DNA of 35,838 bases from Caulobacteraceae bacterium (GCA_004144935.1 SDZP01000002.1:1-35838); one strand, 5' to 3'; positions 18,045 through 27,897 are shown, counted from the first letter of the stretch. Made by a program: numbers and translations. Notes: generated from the sequence alone by a model not told the origin.

Positions 18045-21000
18045 CTACGGCAGGCCGCCGTAGAGGTACCAGCCGCCCGCGGGGTCTTGCGAACCCGTGG
18101 AGAGATTGGTGTTCGCCGACTGGTCGCCGTTGATGCGCATCTGGTAGTCGACGCGGTTGTCGCCATCCACGTCGTACTGGAACAGCGTCGTGTTGCTGGC
18201 CTGCGAATAGACCAGCCTGGCCTGGCCGGCCGTGCCGTTGAAGGCCGACACGAAGTACAGCTCGGTGGCGTTGAGGCCGATGGACTCGCCGGCTTCCAGG
18301 TCCAGGATGGTGTCGGTCTCGATGGCCTGTCCGGCGACGACCGGCTCGATGAGACCGCCGGCGTCGAAGTAGTCGACGCCCGCGCCGCCGGTAAGCTTGT
18401 CGTTGCCCGAGCCGCCGAACAGGAAGTCGTCGCCATCGCCGCCCAGCAGGGTGTCGATCCCCGCGCCGCCGTAGAGGTCGTCCGCGCCGCCGTTGCCGGA
18501 CAGCCGGTCGTTGCCGTCCCCGCCGAACAGGCTGTTGCCGTCATCGGTGCCGGTCAGGGTGTTGTTGAGGCTGTTGCCGTAACCGTCCTGATTGCCGACC
18601 CCGGCGAGGAGCAGGTTCTCCACATTGTCGCCCAGCACGTAGCCGTCCAGCGTGGTGCGGACGGTGTCGATGCCGACCTCGGCGGCCTCGGTGACCTGGT
18701 CGCCGAAGCTGTCGACATAGTAGACGTCACTGCCGGCGCCGCCGGTCATGATGTCGTCGCCGGTTCCGCCGTCGAGGACGTCGTTGCCTTCGCCGCCATC
18801 GAGCGTGTCGATGCCGTCGGCGCCGACCAGATAGTCGTTGCCGCCCAGGCCGTTCAGGGTGTCGTTCCCCGCCACGCCGAAGATCTTGTTGTTGATGCTG
18901 CTGCCGGTGATGGTCGAGCCGGCCACATTGGTGACCTGGATGGTCTCGATGTCGGCGTCGGCGCTCAAGGCGAAGGCCGCGGCGCTGACGAACACCTTGT
19001 CCAGCGTGCCGTCGCCGGCGAGTTCGGTGATCGTGTCGGAGCTGCTGTCGACATAGTAGGTGTCGTTGCCCGCCCCGCCGGCCATGTCGTCGGCGCCCGT
19101 GCCGCCGTCGAGCAGGTCGTTGCCCGCGCCGCCGATCAGGTCGTCCGCGCCGGCCCCGCCATAGAGTTTGTCGCTGTCGGCGCCGCCGTCCAGGGTGTCG
19201 GCGCCGACGAGGCCGTTGAGGATGTCGTTGCCGGCCATGCCCGACAGCACGTTGTCGAAGTTGTTGCCGTTGATGGTGTTGGCCTGGGCGCTGCCCGTGC
19301 CGTTCTGGGCGAAGGCGCCGACCAGGTTGAGCGTCTCGACATAGTCGCTGAGCACATAGCTGGTCGCCGTCGACTTGACCGTGTCGGCCCCGCCGGTCGA
19401 GGTTTCGATGATGATGTCGCCGGCCTCGTCCACCGAATAGGTGTCGTAGCCGTTGCCGCCTTCGAGGGTGTCGGCGCCCGTGCCGCCGTCGAGGGTGTCG
19501 TTGCCCTCGCCGCCGATCAGGTGGTCGACGCCGCCGCCGCCGGAGATGTTGTCGACGCCCGCGCCGCCGTCGAGGGTGTTGGCCCCGTCGTTGCCGATGA
19601 GGCGGTTGTTGACCGAATTGCCCGTGCCGTCGACGTCGTCGGTCCCGATCAGGGTCAGGTTCTCGATCTGACCGGTCAGGTTGACGTTGGCGGCGTCGAC
19701 CAGGGTGTAGCTGATCGAGCTGTAGACGATGTCGGCCACGCCGGCGGTGTCGATGACCACGTCACCGATGTTGTCGACATAGTAGGTGTCGTTGTTCGCG
19801 CCGCCCGACATGGTGTCGGCGCCCAGCCCGCCATTGAGGATGTTCAGCGTCGAGCTGCCGGTCAGGAAGTCACCGAAGGCCGAGCCGATCAGGTTCTCGA
19901 TCTGGATCAGGGTATCGCCCTGGGCCCAGCCGCCGGAAGCGGTGTTGGTGGTCAGGTTGACGGTCACCGGGGCGTCGGAGCCGGTGTAGTCGACAGTGTC
20001 GAAGCCGCCGCCGCCGTTCAGGCTGTCGGAGCCGGCGCTGCCCTCGATCAGGTCGTCGCCGCCCAGGGCCAGGACCGTGTCGTTGCCGGCCAGGCTGCCG
20101 CGGGTGGCGCCGAACTTGGCCAGGTAGCTGGCGGCGGTGAAGACGTCATTGCCCTCGGTGGCGATGGCCGCCGAGCGCACGAACAACAGGGAGGTGAGGC
20201 CCGGGTCGTGGTCCGACAGCTGGGTCGCGAATTCCGAGTTGATGTGGATGATGTCGTATTGCGCCCCGACCAGCAGGTCGAGGGTGGCGATGATGTTGTC
20301 CAGCGCCTGGGCGTTGCCGTCGAAACTGTAGCTGTAGCGCTCTTCCGGCGGCAGCAGCTCGATCAGCGCCTTCATCACCTGCTCGCCGTCGACGAAGGTG
20401 CTGGGGGTATTGCCCGAGCCGGCGATCAGCCGCTGGATCTCGCCGGTGATGATCTCGATGACCGGGAAGATCTGGAAGTCGTTGAAGTCGCCGAGGGCGA
20501 CGATCTTGTCGTTCAGCGGGTTACCGTCGGCCAGGATGCCGTCGATGAACACCTTCACGGCCTCGGCCTGGCCCTCGCGTTTGACCGAATCCGAGTTCAG
20601 CGGCTCGGCGTAATATTCGCTGTCGAGGTTGGAGCCGACCAGCACGGCCGATCCGCCCTTGGAACTGAAGTGGTTGTTGATCACCCAGAAGCTGCCGCCC
20701 TGCGTCTCGGTGTAGCCGGCCGGGGTGAACTCGATCGGGATCGACTTGCGGGTGGCGGCGAAGTCGGTGTCGCCCGTGCCGATACGGTCGGCGGTGGGGA
20801 ACTTGGAGATGAAGGGGTTGGAGGTGGCGACCAGGCCGTTGCCGGAGGTCGGGGTCACGGCGGTCGCCTGGTAGAGGAAGGCCACCTGGATGTTGCCGCC
20901 GCCGACGCCGCCCTCCGCGTCATCCACGGGGTCGGACAGGATGCCGTAGTACTGCACGCCGGTGCGGTCGAAGATCGTCTGGATCAGCTGCCCCATCGTC

Positions 21001-23321
21001 AGGGTGGCGTCGCTGCCGCCCGTCGACGAGGTGCCGTTGAAGTCCTGCAGTTCCTGCAGGCCGATGATGTCGGGGGTCTTCAGGTTGGTGCCGATGGCGT
21101 CGGCCAGGTTGTTCAGCGTCGTCTGGGTGGTTGTCCCGTCGCCGCCGGCGAAGCCCAGCGGGGCCAGGTTGCGGACGTTGAAGGTGGCGATGGTCAGCCG
21201 GTCGAGGTTCTCCTCGATGACCGTAATTTCCTTGACCAGGGTGGAGGCGTTGAAGGTCACCGCCTCGGTGACGTTGACGTCGTAGAAGCCGAAGCCGTAG
21301 CCGACCACGCCGGTGACATCACCGTCGCCGGTGACGGTCTGGCCGACGCTGGTGATGGCGCCGATCGAGCCGCCCAGCGCTTCGTCGTCGAGCTGGATGC
21401 GCTCGGGGTTGAAGTCGAACGACTTGTCGGCCGGCAGGGTGCCGTTGGGGCTGTCGTCACTGATCGTCAGGCCGCCGCGGCTGTTGAGGCTGTTGTTGGC
21501 GCCGACGTCCGGGGTGACCACCACCTCGCCGAAGCCCGACTTGAACGGGCTGGTGGTGTGGACGTCCTGCAGGGTGACGTACATCCCCTCCAGGCTTTCC
21601 CAGAAGTCGACGCCGTCGACGGTCGGATCGAAGCCGTTGGTGGTCGAACCCAGGGTATGCAGCGGCGGGGTGACGTCGGCGCCGTTGGCCAGGTCGCCGA
21701 TGACCACCGCGTCCGGCAAGCCGTAGCCTGCTTGCAGAAGCGTGGTGCTGGTCACGCTGACAATTTCTGTCAGGGTGAGGTCGCCGGCCGCCGGGGTGAA
21801 TTCCGAAACCGTGCCGCTGACCCGCACCAGGTTGCCGACCGCGATGCTGGCCGGCAGGCCGCCGGCCCCGACGAAGACATAGACGCCATCGGAGGTGTTG
21901 CGGTCGCCGTCGCCGTTCGGATCCTGGATCCAGTAGGCGTTGCCGTCCTTGTCGATGGCGGTGACGACGCCGAGGGTGGTGACCGTCTGGCCATTGAGGG
22001 CCGAGACATGGCCGGCGCCCTGGATGTCGTAGATCCGGGTGACGTCGTCGTTGATGATCGTGCCGGTGGCGTTGCCGTCGGCGATTGTGGTCGAGCCGAC
22101 CGTGTTCTGGATGTTGGTGATCGAGACGTCGATGGTCTCGTCGGCCTCGATATCCAGGTCGCCGTTGATGGTCACCGTCACCGTCTGGGTCAGCGGACCG
22201 CCGTTGGTGAAGGTGACCGTGCCGCCGCTCACGGGATCGTAGTCGCTGCCGGCCGTCGCCGAGCCGAGGACGCCGGTGCTGAAGTCGACGGTGAAGGCGG
22301 TGTTCTCGTCGGTGCGGGTGACCGTGAAGGTCATCACCGACGTGCCGGCGTCGCCCTCGGCAACGCTGACATCGCTGATCGAGACCGTCGGCGGGAAGTC
22401 GTCGTTGGTGATCGTGCCGGCGCCCTGGGCGTCGGTGACGGTCGCCGTCTGGACGGTGTTGACCACGTTGGTCAGGTTGACCAGCACGGTCTCGCTGGAT
22501 TCGATGTCGAGATCGCCGTTGATGGTGACGCTGACCGTCTGGGTCAGGGCGCCGCCAGCCGTGAAGGTGAGCGTGCCGCTGGCGCTGTCGTAGTCCGATC
22601 CGGCCAGGGCCGTTCCATCGGCGGTCGCGTAGTCGACCGAAAAGGCGCCGGTATTGTTGGTCCGGGTCACCGTGAAGGTGAGCAGGCTTGTTCCAGCGTC
22701 GCCCTCGATGATGGAGACATCGTCGATGGTCACGGTGGAGGTGCCGGCGGCGTTGACCGTGAAGGCGGTCGGGTAGGTCTGGACGACGGCATCATCGGTG
22801 GTCCAGTTGGCCGGATTGGCGATATTGGCCAGGATCTCCGCGCGCGTGCCGGTCAGCGGGCCGGTGTAGGCGCCGTTGTCGACAGCGAAAGCCAGCGCCG
22901 TGCTGCCGAAGGTCAGGCCGGTGGGTACGGCAGACGTCGCGGTCGAGGTGGAATCGCCGGCATAGGTCGTGTTGCCGTCACCGACTTCCAGCGCGAACAG
23001 GAAGGTGAAGGGCGCGGTGTTGGGCGCCGAGGCCTGATAGGCGAAAATCTGATCGCCGGCGGCCGCCAGGTTGAAGTTGGAATTGCCCGTCAAGGTCACG
23101 ACCTGGCCCGCGGCCAGCCCTCCGGCCGGGACCGTGTAGGTGACGACCCCTTCGCCGGTCCGGAAGGCGCCGGCGGCCGTCCAGCCGTTGTCGGTGAAGT
23201 AGATGACCGTGCCCGCCGCGATGGCGACTGTCGCCACGAAGGCGAAGGTGTCGGCGGGACCGGTCGAGCCGTCCGTCGAGAAACCGACGAGCGCAATATC
23301 ACCGGGAGCGAGATCAGCCAT
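18045..23321 (-). CDS. Giant secreted ExeM-like endonuclease/exonuclease/phosphatase with Calx-beta and RTX repeats
   Basis: 1758 aa. Two Calx-beta-like units; EEP nuclease motifs LTIATFNVRNL, PDIIGLQELQD, LGDFNDF, LSDHDPG; many GGxGxDxLxG nonapeptides; no classical signal peptide. Confidence 0.88.
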   Translation of the reverse strand: MADLAPGDIALVGFSTDGSTGPADTFAFVATVAIAAGTVIYFTDNGWTAAGAFRTGEGVVTYTVPAGGLAAGQVVTLTGNSNFNLAAAGDQIFAYQASAPNTAPFTFLFALEVGDGNTTYAGDSTSTATSAVPTGLTFGSTALAFAVDNGAYTGPLTGTRAEILANIANPANWTTDDAVVQTYPTAFTVNAAGTSTVTIDDVSIIEGDAGTSLLTFTVTRTNNTGAFSVDYATADGTALAGSDYDSASGTLTFTAGGALTQTVSVTINGDLDIESSETVLVNLTNVVNTVQTATVTDAQGAGTITNDDFPPTVSISDVSVAEGDAGTSVMTFTVTRTDENTAFTVDFSTGVLGSATAGSDYDPVSGGTVTFTNGGPLTQTVTVTINGDLDIEADETIDVSITNIQNTVGSTTIADGNATGTIINDDVTRIYDIQGAGHVSALNGQTVTTLGVVTAIDKDGNAYWIQDPNGDGDRNTSDGVYVFVGAGGLPASIAVGNLVRVSGTVSEFTPAAGDLTLTEIVSVTSTTLLQAGYGLPDAVVIGDLANGADVTPPLHTLGSTTNGFDPTVDGVDFWESLEGMYVTLQDVHTTSPFKSGFGEVVVTPDVGANNSLNSRGGLTISDDSPNGTLPADKSFDFNPERIQLDDEALGGSIGAITSVGQTVTGDGDVTGVVGYGFGFYDVNVTEAVTFNASTLVKEITVIEENLDRLTIATFNVRNLAPLGFAGGDGTTTQTTLNNLADAIGTNLKTPDIIGLQELQDFNGTSSTGGSDATLTMGQLIQTIFDRTGVQYYGILSDPVDDAEGGVGGGNIQVAFLYQATAVTPTSGNGLVATSNPFISKFPTADRIGTGDTDFAATRKSIPIEFTPAGYTETQGGSFWVINNHFSSKGGSAVLVGSNLDSEYYAEPLNSDSVKREGQAEAVKVFIDGILADGNPLNDKIVALGDFNDFQIFPVIEIITGEIQRLIAGSGNTPSTFVDGEQVMKALIELLPPEERYSYSFDGNAQALDNIIATLDLLVGAQYDIIHINSEFATQLSDHDPGLTSLLFVRSAAIATEGNDVFTAASYLAKFGATRGSLAGNDTVLALGGDDLIEGSAGSDSLNGGGGFDTVDYTGSDAPVTVNLTTNTASGGWAQGDTLIQIENLIGSAFGDFLTGSSTLNILNGGLGADTMSGGANNDTYYVDNIGDVVIDTAGVADIVYSSISYTLVDAANVNLTGQIENLTLIGTDDVDGTGNSVNNRLIGNDGANTLDGGAGVDNISGGGGVDHLIGGEGNDTLDGGTGADTLEGGNGYDTYSVDEAGDIIIETSTGGADTVKSTATSYVLSDYVETLNLVGAFAQNGTGSAQANTINGNNFDNVLSGMAGNDILNGLVGADTLDGGADSDKLYGGAGADDLIGGAGNDLLDGGTGADDMAGGAGNDTYYVDSSSDTITELAGDGTLDKVFVSAAAFALSADADIETIQVTNVAGSTITGSSINNKIFGVAGNDTLNGLGGNDYLVGADGIDTLDGGEGNDVLDGGTGDDIMTGGAGSDVYYVDSFGDQVTEAAEVGIDTVRTTLDGYVLGDNVENLLLAGVGNQDGYGNSLNNTLTGTDDGNSLFGGDGNDRLSGNGGADDLYGGAGIDTLLGGDGDDFLFGGSGNDKLTGGAGVDYFDAGGLIEPVVAGQAIETDTILDLEAGESIGLNATELYFVSAFNGTAGQARLVYSQASNTTLFQYDVDGDNRVDYQMRINGDQSANTNLSTGSQDPAGGWYLYGGLP
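18360..20160 (-). repeat. RTX (GGxGxDxUx) coding repeats
   Basis: Repeated GGEGNDTLDGGTGADTLEGG-type units in the C-terminal third of the nuclease; boundaries approximate. Confidence 0.85.
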
Positions 23322-23618
23322 GGGAACGCACCTTTACTGAGGGAGGTAACCGACCGGTCGCGCCGGGCGGAAAGCGGGATGTGAGGAATGGTGGCGGCGG
23401 GCAGCCGGTACGCAGGCCATTTTCAGGCAGTTCGTCGTACTCAAGCAGGTCCCCCGGGCGCCGTGCGAAATCGTTACCGATCTCTTAAGAGCTCACCATG
23501 ACAACGAGACGACGGAAGAGTCGAATCGATTCCGCGGCCTACGGCGGTGCGTCAGCGTTGTTTTGTCAAACGCCCCGAAACGGGCTCTAATTTCGCGTTT
23601 CAAGCGAAGGACAGCCTC

Positions 23619-24032
23619 ATGATCGATCATCTGGGCATCAATGTTGCCGACTTTGCCGCCGCACGGGCTTTCTACGACGCGGCCCTGGCCCCGCTGGGCA
23701 TCGCTGTCGTCATGCAGGTGGGGCCGGAGGAAACCGGCGGTTCCAGCCATTGCGGCTATGGCGCCACCGCCGACCGGCGCGACATCCAGGCCGGCAAACC
23801 GAGCTTCTGGATCGGCGATGGCGGCGGGCCGACGGGTCCGGCCCACATCTGCTTCCTGGCCCAGGACCGGGCGGCGGTCGACGCCTTCCACGCCGCCGCC
23901 CTGGCCGCCGGCGGAACCGACAACGGCGCGCCCGGCCTGCGTCCGCACTATCACCCGGGCTACTACGGCGCCTTCGTGCTCGACGCGGAGGGGCGCAATG
24001 TCGAGGCGGTGCATCACACCTGGCCGGGCTAG
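23619..24032 (+). CDS. VOC / glyoxalase-fold family protein
   Basis: MIDHLGINVADFAAARAFYDAALAPLGI...GPAHICFLAQDRAAVDAFHAAALAAGGTDNGAPGLRPHYHPGYYGAFVLDAEGRNVEAVHH. Confidence 0.9.
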   Translation: MIDHLGINVADFAAARAFYDAALAPLGIAVVMQVGPEETGGSSHCGYGATADRRDIQAGKPSFWIGDGGGPTGPAHICFLAQDRAAVDAFHAAALAAGGTDNGAPGLRPHYHPGYYGAFVLDAEGRNVEAVHHTWPG

Positions 24033-24105
24033 GAGCGCGCCAAGGCTCATGTCCGATTGGGGGCCGAGGGTTTCGCTCGCCGCCCCCTTCCACTAAGTCC
24101 GGGGC

Positions 24106-24504
24106 ATGACCGTTCTCGGCACGCTGAACCTCGCCATCATGATCGCCGTCCTGGCCTGCTGCATCGGCGGGGTCATGGGCGGACTGCGGATCGCGCGGCC
24201 GAGGTCCCTCAAGCCGCGCGGCCGGGCCGAGGAGCGGGCCTATGGCGGCATGCTGATCCTGGCCCACGCCGGGGCCGCCATGGGGCTGGGCTACGCGCCA
24301 AGCCTCGGCCGGCTGTTGGCGGCAGCGGTGGCGCTGGGCTGGCTGGGGGCGGCGCTGGGGCGCCTGCTGTCGCTGCTGCTCGATCGCCAGAAGGACCCGA
24401 TGCTGCGCCAGGCCCTGATCCTCGAACTGCTGATGGCCCTGGCGCTCGGCCTGCCTTGGCTGGGCGTCGGCGGAACCAGCTTTGGCGGCGGAACCGAAGT
24501 TTAG
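24106..24504 (+). CDS. Hypothetical small membrane protein
   Basis: 132 aa with several hydrophobic segments; stop overlaps the convergent gene's stop. Confidence 0.55.
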   Translation: MTVLGTLNLAIMIAVLACCIGGVMGGLRIARPRSLKPRGRAEERAYGGMLILAHAGAAMGLGYAPSLGRLLAAAVALGWLGAALGRLLSLLLDRQKDPMLRQALILELLMALALGLPWLGVGGTSFGGGTEV

Positions 24505-25706
24505 AGTCTCGCGGTCGGGCGAAGGGTGGCGTGACTGGCGCCCAGCAGGGCCGCGACCGCCAGCTGCCGCGTCGAGCTGAGGCTGCACAACATCAACGAC
24601 CGGACGGACGGGCCGCCCGCGCCCACCGCCTCGCGCGCCCAGCGGACGAAGTCGGCCTCGCTCGGCGCGCCGGCGCATTCGACGGTCAGGCCCTGCAGGC
24701 GCGCCTCGGTCAGGCCGCTCATCAAACCGGCGGCGGCGCTGACCCGGCCGACCACATAGAGGCAGAATGGCCGGATGAGCGAGACCACCGCCGCCAGGGC
24801 GCCGGGCGGCACGCCCTCGATGTCGCAGATCTCGCAGATCACCCCGTGGCGCACGGACGCCTGCGCCTCGCGGAACAGGCCGACCACCGCCGCCCGGCCG
24901 TCGGCGCTGGACAGGGTGATGTAGGAGACCGGCAGCATGAGGCTGGGCATCTTCGCCCCGCTATCCTCCGAGCGCAGGCGGTCCAGTCCCCGCCCGATGG
25001 TGGCAAGATCGATCCGTAGGATGTCGGCGCGGGACAGATTGCCCAGCTCGACCGCGCTCAACGGTCGGTCGGTCGGGGTTTCGCGCACCCGCCGGGCGAC
25101 CCGGTAGCCAATGCGGGTCGAGCCCTTCAGCCGGATGATCGGCTCCAGCACACAGGACACCCGCACGCGCTGGCCAGTGGCGGCCACGAACGGCGACCAG
25201 CGATCGGCCGAGCCGCGCTGCTCGCCGCCCGCCCGGACCGATCCGGCCCGATCCACGGCGGCGACGTCGATGCGGGCGCCATGCACCCCCTCCGTAGAGA
25301 TGTGGCTGACCGTATGCACCCGGATGTCGGCCATCAGCGCCGCGCCCAGGAAGTGGTTGAGGATGTTGCGCAGGACATTCAGGCATCCCGCCTGACCGGC
25401 CAGGGCGCTGACACCAGGCTGGGACACCACATAGTCGGTGGCGGAGATGCGCTGGAACATGCCCTGCCCGGCCAGCTGGCGCTCCAGGGTGCGCTCGGCG
25501 TGGTCCTGAACCCGCTCCTGCCGGGCTGCCCAGCGTTCGCCCAGCTGCTCGGCGATGGCCGACAGGCTGATGATGGTCACGGCGCCCTGGGCCACCGCGC
25601 CGGAAGCCTGCAGCCGGTCGAGGACGTCTGTCGCCTCGACGCTGTCGATCGCCAGCAAGGCGTCGGCGGCGGCGGGGCCGGACTCAGGCAAGGGCGCCTG
25701 TTTCAC
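24501..25706 (-). CDS. Hypothetical protein with possible degenerate GGDEF/EAL-like organisation
   Basis: 401 aa ORF overlapping the upstream kinase gene by 23 nt. The resemblance is in spacing and fold-like segments only; catalytic motifs are absent. Confidence 0.6.
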   Translation of the reverse strand: MKQAPLPESGPAAADALLAIDSVEATDVLDRLQASGAVAQGAVTIISLSAIAEQLGERWAARQERVQDHAERTLERQLAGQGMFQRISATDYVVSQPGVSALAGQAGCLNVLRNILNHFLGAALMADIRVHTVSHISTEGVHGARIDVAAVDRAGSVRAGGEQRGSADRWSPFVAATGQRVRVSCVLEPIIRLKGSTRIGYRVARRVRETPTDRPLSAVELGNLSRADILRIDLATIGRGLDRLRSEDSGAKMPSLMLPVSYITLSSADGRAAVVGLFREAQASVRHGVICEICDIEGVPPGALAAVVSLIRPFCLYVVGRVSAAAGLMSGLTEARLQGLTVECAGAPSEADFVRWAREAVGAGGPSVRSLMLCSLSSTRQLAVAALLGASHATLRPTARL

Positions 25707-27897
25707 CGGTGGCCGCCGGTTCGAAGGTCTCGGTGTCCTCGACCAGTCGCCCGATCTCGGCGATCAACAGTCCCGGAGAGATCGGTTTGGCGACCACCCC
25801 GTCCATGCCGGCGGCGCGATAGGCATCCAGTTGATGGGCCATGACATTCGCGGTCAGGGCCAGGATCGGGACCTGGCGGACTGGCCCGTCCAGGGCGCGG
25901 ATGGCGCGAGCGCAGGCCATGCCATCCATGCGCGGCATCTGGATGTCCATCAGCACCAGGTCGAACGCTCCGTCCCGCGCCGCCGCCAGTCCTTCATGGC
26001 CGTCCTCGGCCTCCACGACATCGGCCCCCAGGCTGGTCAGGAGGGTATGGGCCACCACGCGGTTGGTCGGATTGTCCTCGACCAGCAGGATGTTCAGGCC
26101 GCTGAGCAGACCCGGCTCGACGGCGTCGGCGGCGACGGGGGCGACTGCCGGCTGCGCGTCGAAGACCAGACGGAAGACAGAGCCCTTCCCCTCGACGCTG
26201 CTGAAGGTGACGTCGCCGCCCATCAGCCGGACCAGGCTGCGGGTGATGGATAGACCCAGCCCGGCGCCGCCAAAGTCGCGAGCCATGTCGCCCCGCGCCT
26301 GGCGGAAGCGCTCGAACAGGCCGTCCTGGGCCTCGGCGGCGATGCCGACGCCGGTGTCCTCCACCTCAATCGTCACCCGCAGGGCGCCCCCTTCGACGGG
26401 ACCAACCTCCAGCCGCACGGCGATGTGGCCGACCGGGGTGAACTTCACGGCATTGCCAATCAGGTTGAACATGGCCTGGCGCAGGCGCACCGGATCGGCG
26501 GCGATCCATGTCTCGCCCCCCTTGGCCGTCCAGTGAAGATCAAGCCCTTTGGCCCGGGCCTCTTCGTCCAGCAGGCCGGCGACCCCGTTCAGGATCTCGC
26601 CCACCTGGACAGGCTCGGGGATCAGGTCGAACTGACCGGAGTCGATCCGGGACAGGTCGAGGATATCATTCAGCAACTGTGACAGCATGCGGCCGGAATC
26701 TTCGGCAAGGCGCATCAACTCACGCCCTTGCGGCGAGATCGGCTCAACTTTCAACAGGTGGAGCGCGCCGAGGATGCCGTTCATCGGGGTGCGGATTTCA
26801 TGGCTGATGTTGGCCAGGAACTCGTCCTTGGCGCGGGTCGCGGCCTCCGCCTCCAGCCTGGCCCGCTCGAGGGCGGCGTTGGTCTCGACCTGGGCGGTGA
26901 CGTCGCGACTGACGTCGATCAATCCAACCGGCCTGCCATCTTCGCTGACCAGCTTGACCGACGACTGGACCCACAGCCAGTGGCCGGCCTTGTGACGCAG
27001 CCGCACGGTGATCACCTCGGTGCGGGACACGTCGGCCAGCATCCGTCCGAAGGCGCCCAGGCCGATGTCGGCGCAATCCGGGTCGACGAGGTCCATCCGT
27101 GACACCCCGATCAGCTCTTCAGGGCGATAGCCAAGGATCGGCAGACAGGCGGGGGAGAGGTACTCGTAGGCGCCGGTCAGATCCGAGCGGGCGATGACGT
27201 CGGTGATGTTGTCGGCCAGGATAGCGTAGTTCTTGAGCGCATGATTGAGCCGCCGCTGGCCGTCCTGGGCCGACGGCGTTTCGATGGCCCGGCCAAGGCA
27301 GAAGAGCAGGCCAAGGCCAAGGACGACCCAGACGATGGCCATCCGCCGCCAGTCCCACGCCTCTTCAAACGCGAACACCGCGATGACGCCGAAGGCGGGA
27401 CCGGCGCCGGCCATCAGGAACGTCATCGGCGTATTGTGGAAGAGCAGGAAGACCAGGGCGACGACGACGGTGAACACCACCGCCGCCACCGACTGGCCGA
27501 TCGGTCCGCCTGTCCGCCACAACAGGACGCCGAGCAGCAGCCACCAGCCGTTTATCGCCAGATAGGCGCCGATGAACGACGCTCTCCGGCCCCAGCCAGG
27601 CGCGCTGCCCCGGGCGGGAGGCCGCGTCGCGATCCATCCCCAGGCCTCCAGGCCAAGGCAGCCGCCGATCCAGGCCAGGCAAAATGTCCAGGGCAGCAGG
27701 GCGAGCGAGGCGAGGCCACCGAGGACCGCGAAAAGGGCCTTCGCCGGAATGACGCCATAGACCGTCGTGGCCGCATCATCGAGGACGGCAGCCAAGGCCG
27801 GCCGGGGCGGCGCAGCCCACTCAATGGCTTCAAATCCGCTGGCGACGTCTGGAAGTCGCGGCCTTTCCGAAAACGGCAAGCGCGGGTGGCGGGTCAT
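25684..27897 (-). CDS. Membrane PAS hybrid histidine kinase with C-terminal receiver domain
   Basis: FLANISHEIRTPMNGILGAL H-box, N/G boxes (NLIGNAVKFT, VEDTGVGI, GAGLGLSI), REC domain (LLVEDNPTNRVVA, DLVLMDIQMPRMDG). Start at 27897 or 27978. Confidence 0.93.
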   Translation of the reverse strand: MTRHPRLPFSERPRLPDVASGFEAIEWAAPPRPALAAVLDDAATTVYGVIPAKALFAVLGGLASLALLPWTFCLAWIGGCLGLEAWGWIATRPPARGSAPGWGRRASFIGAYLAINGWWLLLGVLLWRTGGPIGQSVAAVVFTVVVALVFLLFHNTPMTFLMAGAGPAFGVIAVFAFEEAWDWRRMAIVWVVLGLGLLFCLGRAIETPSAQDGQRRLNHALKNYAILADNITDVIARSDLTGAYEYLSPACLPILGYRPEELIGVSRMDLVDPDCADIGLGAFGRMLADVSRTEVITVRLRHKAGHWLWVQSSVKLVSEDGRPVGLIDVSRDVTAQVETNAALERARLEAEAATRAKDEFLANISHEIRTPMNGILGALHLLKVEPISPQGRELMRLAEDSGRMLSQLLNDILDLSRIDSGQFDLIPEPVQVGEILNGVAGLLDEEARAKGLDLHWTAKGGETWIAADPVRLRQAMFNLIGNAVKFTPVGHIAVRLEVGPVEGGALRVTIEVEDTGVGIAAEAQDGLFERFRQARGDMARDFGGAGLGLSITRSLVRLMGGDVTFSSVEGKGSVFRLVFDAQPAVAPVAADAVEPGLLSGLNILLVEDNPTNRVVAHTLLTSLGADVVEAEDGHEGLAAARDGAFDLVLMDIQMPRMDGMACARAIRALDGPVRQVPILALTANVMAHQLDAYRAAGMDGVVAKPISPGLLIAEIGRLVEDTETFEPAATGETGALA

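Noticed and set aside
18360-20160. Nucleotide repeats resembling a CRISPR or satellite array
   Set aside because: Irregular spacing in multiples of codons; explained by GGxGxDxUx RTX protein repeats.
18087-23384. 1765-aa plus-strand ORF opposite the RTX nuclease
   Set aside because: The minus-strand product has clear domains, while the plus-strand frame is Val/Asp/Gly/Arg low complexity reflecting the RTX repeat codons.
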